Assembly: GCF_013359685.1 (NCBI RefSeq)
Contig: NZ_JABFMV010000001.1
Coordinates: 314,858 to 378,857, forward strand
Source of the DNA: Leifsonia sp. C5G2
GTDB lineage: Bacteria; Actinomycetota; Actinomycetes; Actinomycetales; Microbacteriaceae
Direction: 5' to 3'
Length of the DNA: 64,000 nt
Below are positions 1 through 8,259 of this stretch, in pieces (position 1 is the first letter of the stretch; each line of letters starts with the position of its first letter). The notes below the pieces were generated by a model. That model had not been told where the DNA came from and did not search any database. It was given only the letters and a program-made list of their open reading frames with translations. Position numbers and translations under genes: made by a program.

Positions 1-39
1 CCGGTGTTCTGTAAAACCGTGGGGAGGCTCTGAATGTTC

Positions 40-972
40 CTACTGCTTGGTGACCTGGTCGAAGCTGAGCTCGACCGGCGTCTCGCGCTCGAACAGCGAC
101 ACGAGCACGGTGAGCTTGCCGCTCTCCGGCTTGATCTCGCTGATCGAACCCGGCAGGCCCGCGAACGAGCCCTCCTTGATGGTGATGGTCTCGCCGATCT
201 CGAAGTCGACCTCGGTGATGACGCTGCGCGCAGCGGCCTTCTGGCCCTTCGCGGCGCCCTTGGCCGGTGCCGCCTCGACCTGCACGAGGCTCTTCAGCAT
301 CGAGAAGGCCTCCTCGAAGCGCAGCGGCGTCGGGTTGTGGGCGTTGCCGACGAACCCGGTGACACCCGGGGTGTGGCGCACGACGGACCAGCTGTCCTCG
401 TTGAGGTCCATGCGCACGAGCACGTAGCCCGGGATGCGCACGCGGTTGACCATCTTGCGCTGGCCGTTCTTGATCTCGACCACGTCCTCCATCGGGACCT
501 GGACCTCGTAGATGTAGTCCTCCATGTTCATCGAGACCATGCGGTTCTCGATGTTGGACTTCACGCGGCGCTCGAAGCCGGCGTACGAGTGGATGACGTA
601 CCACTTGCCGATCTTGGAGCGCAGCTCGGTGCGGAACGCCTCGTAGGGGTCGGCGACCGACTCCTCCTCCTCGTCCTCGACGGCGAGCTGGGCGGCCTCC
701 GCCTCGTCCTCGCTGTCGACCTCGAGGGCCTCGTCGACGGCACGGTCGGCCTCGGGGTCGACGGCCTCCGCCATCGCGTCGAGGACGGCGTCGAGGTCGA
801 CCTCGGTGCCGTCGTCGGCGACGACGTGCAGGGCCTCGTGCTCGGCGGCGTCGGACGCCTCGTCCTCGCTGGCGAGGACGTTACCGGTCTGCGCCTCGTC
901 GTCTTCGGAGGACTGCTCCGCGGCAGGGGCCCAGTCCACGTCGTCGCGATTGGTCTCAGACACTGAATTCAT
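40..972 (-). CDS. nusG: Transcription termination/antitermination factor NusG
   Basis: NusG binds RNA polymerase and tunes elongation, termination and coupling to ribosomes. The protein is 310 residues. A very acidic, low-complexity extension of about 110 residues (runs of Glu, Asp, Ala) comes first, then the NGN domain starting near KIGKWYVIHSYAGFE, and last a KOW domain containing EGSFAGLPGSISEI. Such acidic extensions are common in actinobacterial NusG and make it longer than the 180-residue E. coli form. The ATG at 972 is preferred because the upstream stretch does not look coding; a GTG nine bases further in is an alternative. It follows secE by 43 bases, the usual secE-nusG order. The bases left of it are downstream flank only. 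Confidence 0.97.
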   Translation of the reverse strand: MNSVSETNRDDVDWAPAAEQSSEDDEAQTGNVLASEDEASDAAEHEALHVVADDGTEVDLDAVLDAMAEAVDPEADRAVDEALEVDSEDEAEAAQLAVEDEEEESVADPYEAFRTELRSKIGKWYVIHSYAGFERRVKSNIENRMVSMNMEDYIYEVQVPMEDVVEIKNGQRKMVNRVRIPGYVLVRMDLNEDSWSVVRHTPGVTGFVGNAHNPTPLRFEEAFSMLKSLVQVEAAPAKGAAKGQKAAARSVITEVDFEIGETITIKEGSFAGLPGSISEIKPESGKLTVLVSLFERETPVELSFDQVTKQ

Positions 973-1015
973 TCCATTTCTTGTCGGGGAGGCCGGTGCG
1001 GCCCTGTCGACTCGT

Positions 1016-1288
1016 CTACTTCGGGTTTCCGAACACCCACACGACACCCAGTCCGAACACCCAGTCAAGGAGGGACACGAGAGCCATCATGATGACCACG
1101 AACACCAGCACGACGCCGGTGTAGCTGAAGAGCTCCTTGCGGGTCGGTGTGACGACCTTCCTGAGCTCGCCGATGACCTGCCGGATGAACAGGGCGATCC
1201 GGGCGAAGGGGTTGCGCCGCGCAGCGCGATCCTTCTTCGCGTTGGCGACGATGTCCTCACTCGGCTCGTCGATTACCTTTCGGGCCAC
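1016..1288 (-). CDS. secE: Preprotein translocase subunit SecE
   Basis: SecE is the small clamp subunit of the SecYEG membrane channel. The 90-residue protein has a basic cytoplasmic N-terminus, the conserved amphipathic region ARIALFIRQVIGELRKVVTP (conserved Lys/Val-Pro-Thr motif) and one membrane segment (about residues 55-80). A GTG at 1288 preceded by a GAAAGG ribosome site is the best start; reading further upstream would run into the tRNA gene. It lies between tRNA-Trp and nusG and is probably cotranscribed with both. Confidence 0.95.
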   Translation of the reverse strand: MARKVIDEPSEDIVANAKKDRAARRNPFARIALFIRQVIGELRKVVTPTRKELFSYTGVVLVFVVIMMALVSLLDWVFGLGVVWVFGNPK

Positions 1289-1330
1289 CTCGTTACACCT
1301 TTCGTGGACCGGCACCTGAGTGCCGATGTG

Positions 1331-1403
<73 letters not shown>

Positions 1404-1461
1404 AAGAAGCGAATCGCCGAACCTCACGTCGCCATCCTCTGAAACAAAAAAGGGCGCAGAA

Positions 1462-1490
1462 AAGCTTGGCGGATTCAACCACCTCGTCAA
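1462..1490 (-). promoter_or_regulatory. Possible promoter of the trnW-secE-nusG unit
   Basis: On the minus strand a TTGACG box (1485-1490) is followed after 17 bases by AAGCTT (1462-1467), which keeps only the key A and final T of a -10 box. The position, about 60 bases before the tRNA, is suitable. The -35 box is good and the -10 box is weak, so this is tentative. Confidence 0.35.
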
Positions 1491-1529
1491 GTGTACGTGA
1501 CGCCGACGCCCGCCCGCAAAGCGGTCAAC

Positions 1530-2204
1530 TCAGAGCAGTCGGCGCTCCAGCGCCCAGGCCGTCAGCTCGTGCCGGGAGGAGAGCTGGAGCTTGCGCAGCA
1601 CGGCGGAGACGTGGGTCTCCACGGTCTTGATGGAGATGAACAGCTCAGCGGCCACCTCCTTGTAGGCGTAGCCGCGGGCGATGAGCCGCATGACCTCGCG
1701 CTCCCGGGCCGACAGACGGTCGAGCTCGTCCGTCGACTCCGCCTGCTCCCCCGCGGCCGCCCCGAAGGCATCGAGGACGAATCCGGCCAGTTTCGGAGAG
1801 AAGACCGCGTCGCCGCCCGCGACCGCGACCACGGCATCGCTCACCTGAGGGCCCGAGCTGCCCTTCGTCAGATAGCCGCGCGCGCCCGCCCGGATGACGC
1901 CGACGACATCCTCCGCCGCGTCGGAGACGCTCAGCGCGAGGAACCGCGTCGCAGGCGCCTGCCCGGCCGTGCGGCGCACCACCTCGGCGCCTCCCCCGCC
2001 GGCTCCGCCGGGCAGGTGCACGTCGAGCAGCACCACGTCGGGGCGTGTCTCGAGCACCGCGGCGACGGCCGCATCCACGTCCGCCGCCTCTCCGACGACC
2101 TGCAGCCGCCCGTCGAGGTCGGAGCGCAGCCCCGAGCGGAAGATGGAGTGATCGTCGACGATCACCACGGTCACGGGCCGGTCGCCGCCGGAGGTCTCGG
2201 TCAT
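1530..2204 (-). CDS. LuxR/NarL-family response regulator
   Basis: A 224-residue two-component regulator. The receiver domain (about 10-130) has the acidic pair VDDHS and phospho-acceptor Asp61 in LLDVHLPGG. The C-terminal LuxR helix-turn-helix (about 155-220) contains LSAREREVMRLIARG and ELFISIKTVETHV. Its ATG overlaps the stop of the kinase gene (TCAT at 2201-2204), so the two are translationally coupled. The kinase carries a PspC domain, which suggests an envelope-stress signal. The regulated genes may include the divergent PspC gene; that is inference. Confidence 0.93.
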   Translation of the reverse strand: MTETSGGDRPVTVVIVDDHSIFRSGLRSDLDGRLQVVGEAADVDAAVAAVLETRPDVVLLDVHLPGGAGGGGAEVVRRTAGQAPATRFLALSVSDAAEDVVGVIRAGARGYLTKGSSGPQVSDAVVAVAGGDAVFSPKLAGFVLDAFGAAAGEQAESTDELDRLSAREREVMRLIARGYAYKEVAAELFISIKTVETHVSAVLRKLQLSSRHELTAWALERRLL

Positions 2205-3436
2205 GTCGTCTCGCTCGGGATGTCGATGGTCAGCTGGATCTCGGTGCCGGTCGGGCGCGCGTTCACGGCGGCCTGGCCGCCAGCGCGCCGCATCCGGCCG
2301 ATGATCGATTCTCGGACGCCGAGGCGGCCCTCCGGAAGGGCGGTCAGGTCGAAGCCCGGTCCCCGGTCGCGGATGAAGACGTCCGCCCTGGCCGGCGTCT
2401 GCCCGCTCGCCGGCGCCGCCTCGATGTAGACGGAGACCTCGCCGCCCGCGTGCCGCGCAGCGTTCAGCATGGCCTCGCGCGCAGCCGCGCCCAGCTCGGA
2501 CGGGGCGTTGCGCACCGGCTCGCCCACCGTCACGATGTCGAAGTGGACGGGGTGGTCGACTTCGAGCGCTGCCGCCACCTCGCGCAGTTCCGCAGCGAGG
2601 TCGCGCTCCTCGCGCGCCGACCGGGCCGCGTCGGCGAACAGCCATTCGCGCAGCTCGCGCTCCTGGGCGCGGGCGATGCGGCCCACCTCGCTGGAGGCGC
2701 CCGCCCGGTTCTGGATGAGGGCGAGGGTCTGCAGCACCGAATCGTGCAGGTGCGCCGCCATCTCGGCGCGCTGCTCCTCCTTGATGCGCGCCGTGCGCTC
2801 CGAGATCAACTCACGCCAGAGTCTGACCGCCCACGGAGCGAGCAGCACGGCCGCGCCTGCGAAGGTGGCGACGAGGATGCCGAGCCACAGCATCCCGGAG
2901 CCGCCGACGTTCTGCGTGAAGGCGATCGCGAGTGCGACCACGACGAGGAACGCGCCGCACGCGATGCGGAAGACCGTGGGCGACAGCGGCGCGAAGGCCG
3001 CGGGCTCCTCGTCGGCGAGCGTCTCCCACGCGACGGCGAGGACGAGAAGGGCGACCGCGGCGGCCAGGGCGCCGAAGCCGGCGGCCGTCGCGCCGCCCGC
3101 CGCGAGGACGACGGCGGCGACACCGGATGCGGCGCCGGCTCCCGCGAGCACCCACGGCACGTTGACACGCCGCCGCACGCCGTCGGCAGGGTCGGAGCCG
3201 GACGGCGGCCGGAGCGGCGTCAGCGCCCAGAACCACAGGTAGAGGAGCAGGCCGGCGCCGCCGAGGAAGGTCGCGCCGACGAACGCCCACCGCACCGCAA
3301 CGACCGGCCAGCCGAGATGATCGGCGAGCGCGACGGAGACGCCGCTCACCCAGCAGGAGCGCGGGCGAGCCAACGGCGGCCGGCGAACACCGGCGCCCGG
3401 ACCGGCCGACGGACCGGCGGGCGCGGAGGAGGACAT
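2201..3436 (-). CDS. PspC-domain sensor histidine kinase
   Basis: A 411-residue membrane kinase. An N-terminal PspC domain (about residues 20-75, with SGVSVALADHLGWPVVAVRW) is followed by several hydrophobic segments (about 95-205). Next come a HisKA_3 dimerisation helix with AAHLHDSVLQTLALIQ (phospho-acceptor near His231) and a C-terminal ATPase domain with N-box AAREAMLNAARHA and G-box RDRGPGFDL. The ATG at 3436 was taken; a TTG four codons upstream is possible. PspC fused to a NarL-type kinase is a known actinobacterial arrangement thought to sense membrane stress. Confidence 0.93.
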   Translation of the reverse strand: MSSSAPAGPSAGPGAGVRRPPLARPRSCWVSGVSVALADHLGWPVVAVRWAFVGATFLGGAGLLLYLWFWALTPLRPPSGSDPADGVRRRVNVPWVLAGAGAASGVAAVVLAAGGATAAGFGALAAAVALLVLAVAWETLADEEPAAFAPLSPTVFRIACGAFLVVVALAIAFTQNVGGSGMLWLGILVATFAGAAVLLAPWAVRLWRELISERTARIKEEQRAEMAAHLHDSVLQTLALIQNRAGASSEVGRIARAQERELREWLFADAARSAREERDLAAELREVAAALEVDHPVHFDIVTVGEPVRNAPSELGAAAREAMLNAARHAGGEVSVYIEAAPASGQTPARADVFIRDRGPGFDLTALPEGRLGVRESIIGRMRRAGGQAAVNARPTGTEIQLTIDIPSETT

Positions 3437-3550
3437 GCTGGAATCCAAGCAGACCCCGAGGAACCCCGCATCCGTCAGCGGCGGGAATCAGGGTCCGCTC
3501 AGGGGTTCACCGGATGCCCGGCGCCGGGCGCCGCCGCCAGGATGGTGAGC

Positions 3551-4765
3551 ATGTCACAGAACGATTCGACTCCCCCGGTGGGGACGCCCGCGAACCCGTA
3601 CGGCGGGCCCCGGACCGGCTTCTCCGGCCGCGGAACGCGCTTCTTCGACTGGATGCGCGGTCTCGGCGTGGTCCGGGCCGACGGCTGGCTCGGCGGCGTC
3701 TGCGCCGGTATCGCCTACCGGCTCGGCATCGACCCGCTGATCGTGCGCGGGATCGTCGTCGTGGCCGGGATCCTCGGGGCGCCCGTCCTGCTGCTGTACG
3801 CGGCGGCGTGGGCGCTGCTGCCCGACCGGGACGGCCGCATCCACCTGCAACGCCTCTTCGAGGGCGACTTCGAGCCGCCCATGGTCGCCATCGGCGTCCT
3901 GCTGCTGCTGTCGCTGCTGCCGTGGGCGAGCGGGTTCTGGTGGGCCGGCGGACCGTTCTGGGATGTCCCCGGCTGGGGAGAGGTCGTCGGCCGCGTAATC
4001 TGGACGCTCGTGGTGATCGGTGCGGTCGTCGCGCTGATCGTGGTGGCGGTGAACCGGTCGGAGGCGCGCGGGCCCGGTGGGGCGTCGAGCACTGCTCCGT
4101 CGCAGGCGGATGCGGGGGCTGCGGGGGCTGCGGGGGCTGCGGCTGCGCCTCCCGCGCCGGATTCGGCTCCGGCCGCCGCAACGGCCACGACGGTCGCGGC
4201 GGAGAGCGTCCAGTTGGACATCGCCGCCGAGCCGACGCCGCCTCCCGCTCCACCGCAGGGCGCCTCCACGGAGGACGTGGCCGACTGGCAGCAGCGGCAG
4301 GCCCAGTGGCGCGCCGACCACGCGGCGTGGAAGCAGCGGCTCGCCGCCGACATGCGCGCGGTGAAGGCGCAGCGGTCCGCCGAACTGCGCACCCAGGTCG
4401 CCACGGCGACCGCGGAGGCGGCGGCCCGCCGCGACGCCTACCGCGCGGCGAACCCACGGGTCGGCGCGGCGGTCGGCTGGCTCACCGTCGGCCTGGCGCT
4501 CGTTGCCGGGTCGCTGGTGGCGATCGTGTGGCCGCAACTCGCGGAGGTCGCGCGGTTCACGACCGCGGCCGGGCTCGCCGCAGCGACGCTGGTCGTCGGC
4601 GTGGCCGTGCTGATCGCCGGGCTGGCGCGGCGGCGCAGCGGGTTCCTGATCTTCCTCGGGATCCTCCTGGCCGCCCTCACGGTGGCGGCGCTGGTCCTCG
4701 CCGGGAACGGGATCTCCGGCATCCACCTCACCCACGAGGGCCTCCCGGTCCTCCTGCAGCTGTGA
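3551..4765 (+). CDS. PspC-domain membrane protein
   Basis: A 404-residue protein divergent from the PspC kinase. A PspC domain comes first (about 40-105: DGWLGGVCAGIAYRLGIDPLIVRG). Two further membrane helices lie near 118-160. A long Ala/Pro-rich and charged linker (about 175-300, including GCG-type Ala runs and an amphipathic helix rich in Gln, Arg and Ala) leads to three C-terminal membrane segments. The start is an ATG with GGTGA just upstream; an ATG three codons earlier is possible. Its partner is probably the divergent kinase pair. The precise role is unknown. Confidence 0.88.
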   Translation: MSQNDSTPPVGTPANPYGGPRTGFSGRGTRFFDWMRGLGVVRADGWLGGVCAGIAYRLGIDPLIVRGIVVVAGILGAPVLLLYAAAWALLPDRDGRIHLQRLFEGDFEPPMVAIGVLLLLSLLPWASGFWWAGGPFWDVPGWGEVVGRVIWTLVVIGAVVALIVVAVNRSEARGPGGASSTAPSQADAGAAGAAGAAAAPPAPDSAPAAATATTVAAESVQLDIAAEPTPPPAPPQGASTEDVADWQQRQAQWRADHAAWKQRLAADMRAVKAQRSAELRTQVATATAEAAARRDAYRAANPRVGAAVGWLTVGLALVAGSLVAIVWPQLAEVARFTTAAGLAAATLVVGVAVLIAGLARRRSGFLIFLGILLAALTVAALVLAGNGISGIHLTHEGLPVLLQL

Positions 4766-4785
4766 CCGAGACCGACAGGGAGACG

Positions 4786-5067
4786 ATGATGACCGGACCT
4801 CAGGATATGACAGGGCCGACGGCGAGCGCGCAGATCCGCTGGGGCGGGGTCGTGTGGGGGCTGCTGCTCACGCTCTTCGCCGGCTCGACGCTCTACGTGC
4901 TCGCGTCGGCCGAGCGGGCCGCCGAGGTTGCCCTGTGGCTGCGCTCGCTCACGCCGGGATCGGCCTGGGCGCTCGCGGCGGCCGTCCTCGGCCTGATCAT
5001 CGTGGTGTCCGCCCTGCTCGGGGGCATCCGGGCGTCGCAGCGGCGCCGCGTCCGCCCGCGGGTCTGA
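4786..5067 (+). CDS. Small two-helix membrane protein
   Basis: A 93-residue protein with two hydrophobic segments (about residues 20-40 and 57-80) and a basic tail ending RRRVRPRV. The ATG at 4786 has AGGGAG five bases upstream. A GTG at 4762 overlapping the previous stop is an alternative start. It lies 20 bases after the PspC gene and is probably cotranscribed with it. Family not recognised. Confidence 0.75.
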   Translation: MMTGPQDMTGPTASAQIRWGGVVWGLLLTLFAGSTLYVLASAERAAEVALWLRSLTPGSAWALAAAVLGLIIVVSALLGGIRASQRRRVRPRV

Positions 5068-5075
5068 GCCCACCC

Positions 5076-5145
5076 GTCACCCGTCACGCGTCACCCGTCA
5101 CGCGTCACCCGTCACGCGTCACCCGTCACGCGTCACCCGTCACGC
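5076..5145. repeat. 14-bp tandem repeat, five copies
   Basis: Ten alternating heptamers, GTCACCC and GTCACGC, give five perfect copies of a 14-base unit between the small membrane protein gene and recQ. A partial unit precedes it (5071-5075) and GTCCACAG follows. The repeat ends 84 bases before the recQ start. Perfect copies indicate recent slippage, so copy number may vary between strains. Confidence 0.95.
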
Positions 5146-5229
5146 GTCCACAGCCGGACCCCGATCGCACTTCTCCACAGATGTGGGCGATCGGGGCCGG
5201 CCGTCAGGCGTCCCTGCGACGATGGCTCC

Positions 5230-7320
5230 ATGACCACAGCAACAGACGCCCTCACCAGCCTCCGCGCCCTCGTCGGGCGACCGGAGGCCGGGTTCCACGA
5301 CGGTCAGTTCGAGGCCATCCGCGCCCTCGTCGACGACCACCGGCGTGCGCTCGTGGTGCAGCGCACCGGCTGGGGCAAGTCGGCCGTCTACTTCGTCGCG
5401 ACCATGCTGCTGCGGGCGAGGGGCGCCGGCCCGACCATCCTCGTGTCGCCGCTGCTCGCGCTGATGCGCGACCAGGTGGCGGCGGCAGAGCGCGCGGGCG
5501 TGCGTGCGGTGACCATCAACTCGGCCAACCGCCACGAGTGGGACGACGTGGCGGCACGGCTCCGAGAAGACTCGGTCGATGTGCTCCTCGTCTCCCCCGA
5601 GCGGCTCAACAACCCCGAGTTCCGCGACACGCAGCTGCCCGCCCTCGTCGATCGGAGCGGGCTCCTCGTCGTCGACGAGGCGCACTGCATCTCCGACTGG
5701 GGCCACGACTTCCGGCCGGACTACCGTCGGCTCCGCGACCTGATCGCCCTCCTCCCCGCCGACATCCCGGTGCTGGCGACCACCGCCACGGCCAACGAGC
5801 GCGTCGTGGCCGACGTGGTCGAGCAGCTGGGCGCGGGCAGGGAGGGCGAGGTCCTGACCATCCGCGGCCCGCTCGCGCGACGCTCCCTCCGGCTCGGGGT
5901 GCTCCCCCTGCCGGACGCGACCACGCGGCTCGCCTGGCTCGCCGGTCACCTGGCCGACCTGCCGGGGAGCGGCATCGTGTACACGCTGACGGTGTCCGCG
6001 GCCGAGGACACCGCCCGCGTGCTGCGCCGAGCCGGCCACGAGGCCTACGCCTACACCGGTCAGACCGACACGGCCGAGCGCGAAGACCTGGAGGGGCGAC
6101 TCAAACGCAATGAGCTGAAGGTGCTCGTCGCCACGAGCGCGCTCGGCATGGGCTTCGACAAGCCCGACCTGGGCTTCGTCGTCCACCTCGGCGCGCCGTC
6201 GTCTCCGGTCGCCTACTACCAGCAGGTCGGCCGTGCGGGGCGGGCCACCGACAACGCCGATGTCCTGCTGCTGCCCGGCCCGGAGGACCGGGCGATCTGG
6301 CAGTACTTCGCGACCGCCTCGATGCCGTCGCGCGAGAAGGCGGCGGCCGTACTGGAGGCGCTGGGCGAGTCCGCCCAGTCGACCCGCGTGCTCGAGAGCC
6401 GTGTCGATCTGCGGGCGTCCACCCTCGAACTGCTCCTGAAGGTGCTCGACGTCGACGGCGCCGTCCGCCGGGTGAGCGGCGGCTGGGTCTCCACGGGTGC
6501 GCCCTGGGCATACGACGAGGAGCGCTACGCCCGCATCGCGGCCGCCCGCGAGGCGGAGCAGGCGTCGATGCTCGAGTACGAGTCGACGTCCGGCTGCCGC
6601 ATGGAGTTCCTTCAGCGGGCGCTGGACGATCCGGACGCCGGTCCCTGCGGCCGGTGCGACAACTGCGCCGGGGTGTGGTTCCCGACCGAGGTCGACGACG
6701 GCGCGGCCGGCCAGGTGGGTTCGCTGCTCGACCGCGTGGGCGTCGAGGTGGAGCCGCGCAAGCTCTGGCCGACCGGCGCCGACCGGCTCGGCATCCCGGT
6801 GCGCGGCAAGCTGGCGGCCGATCAACTGCTCGAACCCGGGCGCGCCCTCGCCCGCCTGACCGACCTCGGCTGGGGCGGTCGCCTGCGCGACCTACTGGCC
6901 GACGACGCCCCCGACCAGCCGGTGCCGCCGGCGGTCCTCGACGCGTGCGTGCGCGTACTCGCCGACTGGGACTGGGCGTCCCGGCCCGCCGCGGTGGTGG
7001 CCATCCCCTCGCGGCGCAGACCGGTGTTCATCGAGTCGCTCGCGCGAGGCATCGCCACGGTCGGCCGACTCCCGTTCGCCGGAACGCTGGGCTGGAGGGG
7101 CGCCGCCCCGGCGGGCTCACCCGCCGGGAACAGCGCCTTCCGCCTCGCGTCCGTCTGGGAGCGCTTCAGCGCCGAGGGATTGCAGCTCCCGCCGGCGGCG
7201 CCCGTGCTCCTGGTCGACGATCTGGTGGATAGCCGGTGGACGATCACGGTGGCCGGTCAGGAGCTCCTGAGGTCGGGCGCCTCGGCGGTGCTCCCCTTCG
7301 CCGCCGCCCTCCGGGCGTGA
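5230..7320 (+). CDS. recQ: RecQ-family DNA helicase with phosphoribosyltransferase-like C-terminus
   Basis: A 696-residue superfamily 2 helicase. It has motif 0 (FHDGQFEAI), Walker A RTGWGKS (45-51), DEAH (149-152) followed by CISDWGHDFRPDYRRL, motif III ATTATA, and motif VI QQVGRAGRA. A zinc-binding cluster follows (CRMEFLQ ... CGRCDNC, about 455-482). The last 40 residues contain VLLVDDLVDSRWT, the PRPP-binding loop typical of type I phosphoribosyltransferases such as ComF. Classical RecQ is about 600 residues and lacks this tail; similar long forms occur in actinobacteria. It probably unwinds DNA in repair or recombination. The role of the tail is unknown. Confidence 0.9.
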   Translation: MTTATDALTSLRALVGRPEAGFHDGQFEAIRALVDDHRRALVVQRTGWGKSAVYFVATMLLRARGAGPTILVSPLLALMRDQVAAAERAGVRAVTINSANRHEWDDVAARLREDSVDVLLVSPERLNNPEFRDTQLPALVDRSGLLVVDEAHCISDWGHDFRPDYRRLRDLIALLPADIPVLATTATANERVVADVVEQLGAGREGEVLTIRGPLARRSLRLGVLPLPDATTRLAWLAGHLADLPGSGIVYTLTVSAAEDTARVLRRAGHEAYAYTGQTDTAEREDLEGRLKRNELKVLVATSALGMGFDKPDLGFVVHLGAPSSPVAYYQQVGRAGRATDNADVLLLPGPEDRAIWQYFATASMPSREKAAAVLEALGESAQSTRVLESRVDLRASTLELLLKVLDVDGAVRRVSGGWVSTGAPWAYDEERYARIAAAREAEQASMLEYESTSGCRMEFLQRALDDPDAGPCGRCDNCAGVWFPTEVDDGAAGQVGSLLDRVGVEVEPRKLWPTGADRLGIPVRGKLAADQLLEPGRALARLTDLGWGGRLRDLLADDAPDQPVPPAVLDACVRVLADWDWASRPAAVVAIPSRRRPVFIESLARGIATVGRLPFAGTLGWRGAAPAGSPAGNSAFRLASVWERFSAEGLQLPPAAPVLLVDDLVDSRWTITVAGQELLRSGASAVLPFAAALRA

Positions 7321-7351
7321 CGTCGTGGCTCGCCGGGAGCGGGCGGTGGCC

Positions 7352-8170
7352 TCAGATGAAGTCGCCGCCCCCGAAGTCGCCGCCCCCGAAATCGCCCCCG
7401 CCGAAGCCGCCCCAGTCGCCGCCGCCCCAGCCGCCTGCGTCACCGCCGCCTGCGTCACCGCCGGTGCCGCCGTCCCAGCCACCACCGGTGTCGCCGCCGG
7501 AGCCGCCGTCCCAGCCGGCCGCTTCGGTCGAGCCGCCATCGCTTCCGCCCTGGTCACCCGAGCCGCCGTCGCCGGAGCCGTCGTTGTTCTGATCGTTCGC
7601 GTTATCGGCGTTCTGTTCGCCCGAGCCGGCATCCGCCTGATTGTCGGCCGGCGACGGCAGGAACGAGCTGACGATCGCCGAGCCGATCACGTACCCGGCG
7701 ACGCTCCCGAGCAGCGAGGTGGCGAACATGCTGCCGAGTCCCGGGCCCCCGAAACCACCGCGGCCCCCGCCCGCGCCGTAGCCTCCGAGGGAGCGCTCCA
7801 GCGTGCCCGGTTGCCGCAGCTCGGAGCGCGTCGCGGCCTGCGCGAGAGAGCGGGGGTCGTCCGCCCTGGGCTGCTCGCCCGCGGGCGCGTTCTGGCTCAG
7901 CTGCTCGAAGACCATGCGCCGCTGCTCGGGCGTCAGCTTCGCGAACGCCTCCTCGTGCACCTGCTCGATGGTCTCCGGCGGGGCGGTGCGGAGCAGGTAG
8001 CGGTAGCGCTCGACCGCGATCTCGTCCTCGCTCCGCGGCTGCGCGCCGGCCGGCGCCGGGGCGCCCGCGGCGGCTCCGGAGCCTCCGTACGGCTGGTACC
8101 CGGCGTTCTGCTGCTGAGAGCCGTTCGGGCGCGGTTCCTCGCGTCCGAGAAGGCGGTCCAGGAATCCCAT
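7352..8170 (-). CDS. Glycine-rich membrane-associated protein of unknown function
   Basis: A 272-residue protein starting MGFLDRLLGREEP. A helical region (about 50-125: VHEEAFAKLTPEQRRMVFEQL) is followed by a Gly-rich linker, one hydrophobic segment (about 148-170: MFATSLLGSVAGYVIGSAIV), and a long tail of Gly, Asp, Ser and Trp ending in repeated FGGGDFGGGD units. Proteins of this build are sometimes labelled cation-transporting ATPase in databases, but no ATPase motif is visible. It converges on recQ. Function not recognised. Confidence 0.8.
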   Translation of the reverse strand: MGFLDRLLGREEPRPNGSQQQNAGYQPYGGSGAAAGAPAPAGAQPRSEDEIAVERYRYLLRTAPPETIEQVHEEAFAKLTPEQRRMVFEQLSQNAPAGEQPRADDPRSLAQAATRSELRQPGTLERSLGGYGAGGGRGGFGGPGLGSMFATSLLGSVAGYVIGSAIVSSFLPSPADNQADAGSGEQNADNANDQNNDGSGDGGSGDQGGSDGGSTEAAGWDGGSGGDTGGGWDGGTGGDAGGGDAGGWGGGDWGGFGGGDFGGGDFGGGDFI

Positions 8171-8259
8171 GTCGTCCCTCCGGTCCGTCCCGACGCGGTG
8201 CGCGTCGTCGTGGGAACAGCCTACGGAGGCGGGCGTGAGAATCTTCTCAGAGTCCGCCG

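Noticed and set aside
1441-1460. A-run near 1445 as terminator of the response regulator
   Set aside because: The regulator gene starts right of it and runs leftward to 1530, but no stem precedes the run on that strand; it lies in the tRNA promoter region.
5071-5150. Possible CRISPR-like array
   Set aside because: The units are directly adjacent without spacers, so it is a simple tandem repeat.
5140-6825. A long minus-strand frame opposite recQ
   Set aside because: Composition is that of a shadow frame and the plus strand carries all RecQ motifs.
7236-7592. Proline-rich plus-strand frame with PPKSPPPKS repeats
   Set aside because: It is the complement of the Gly/Asp-rich tail of the membrane protein gene on the minus strand and has no start signal of its own.
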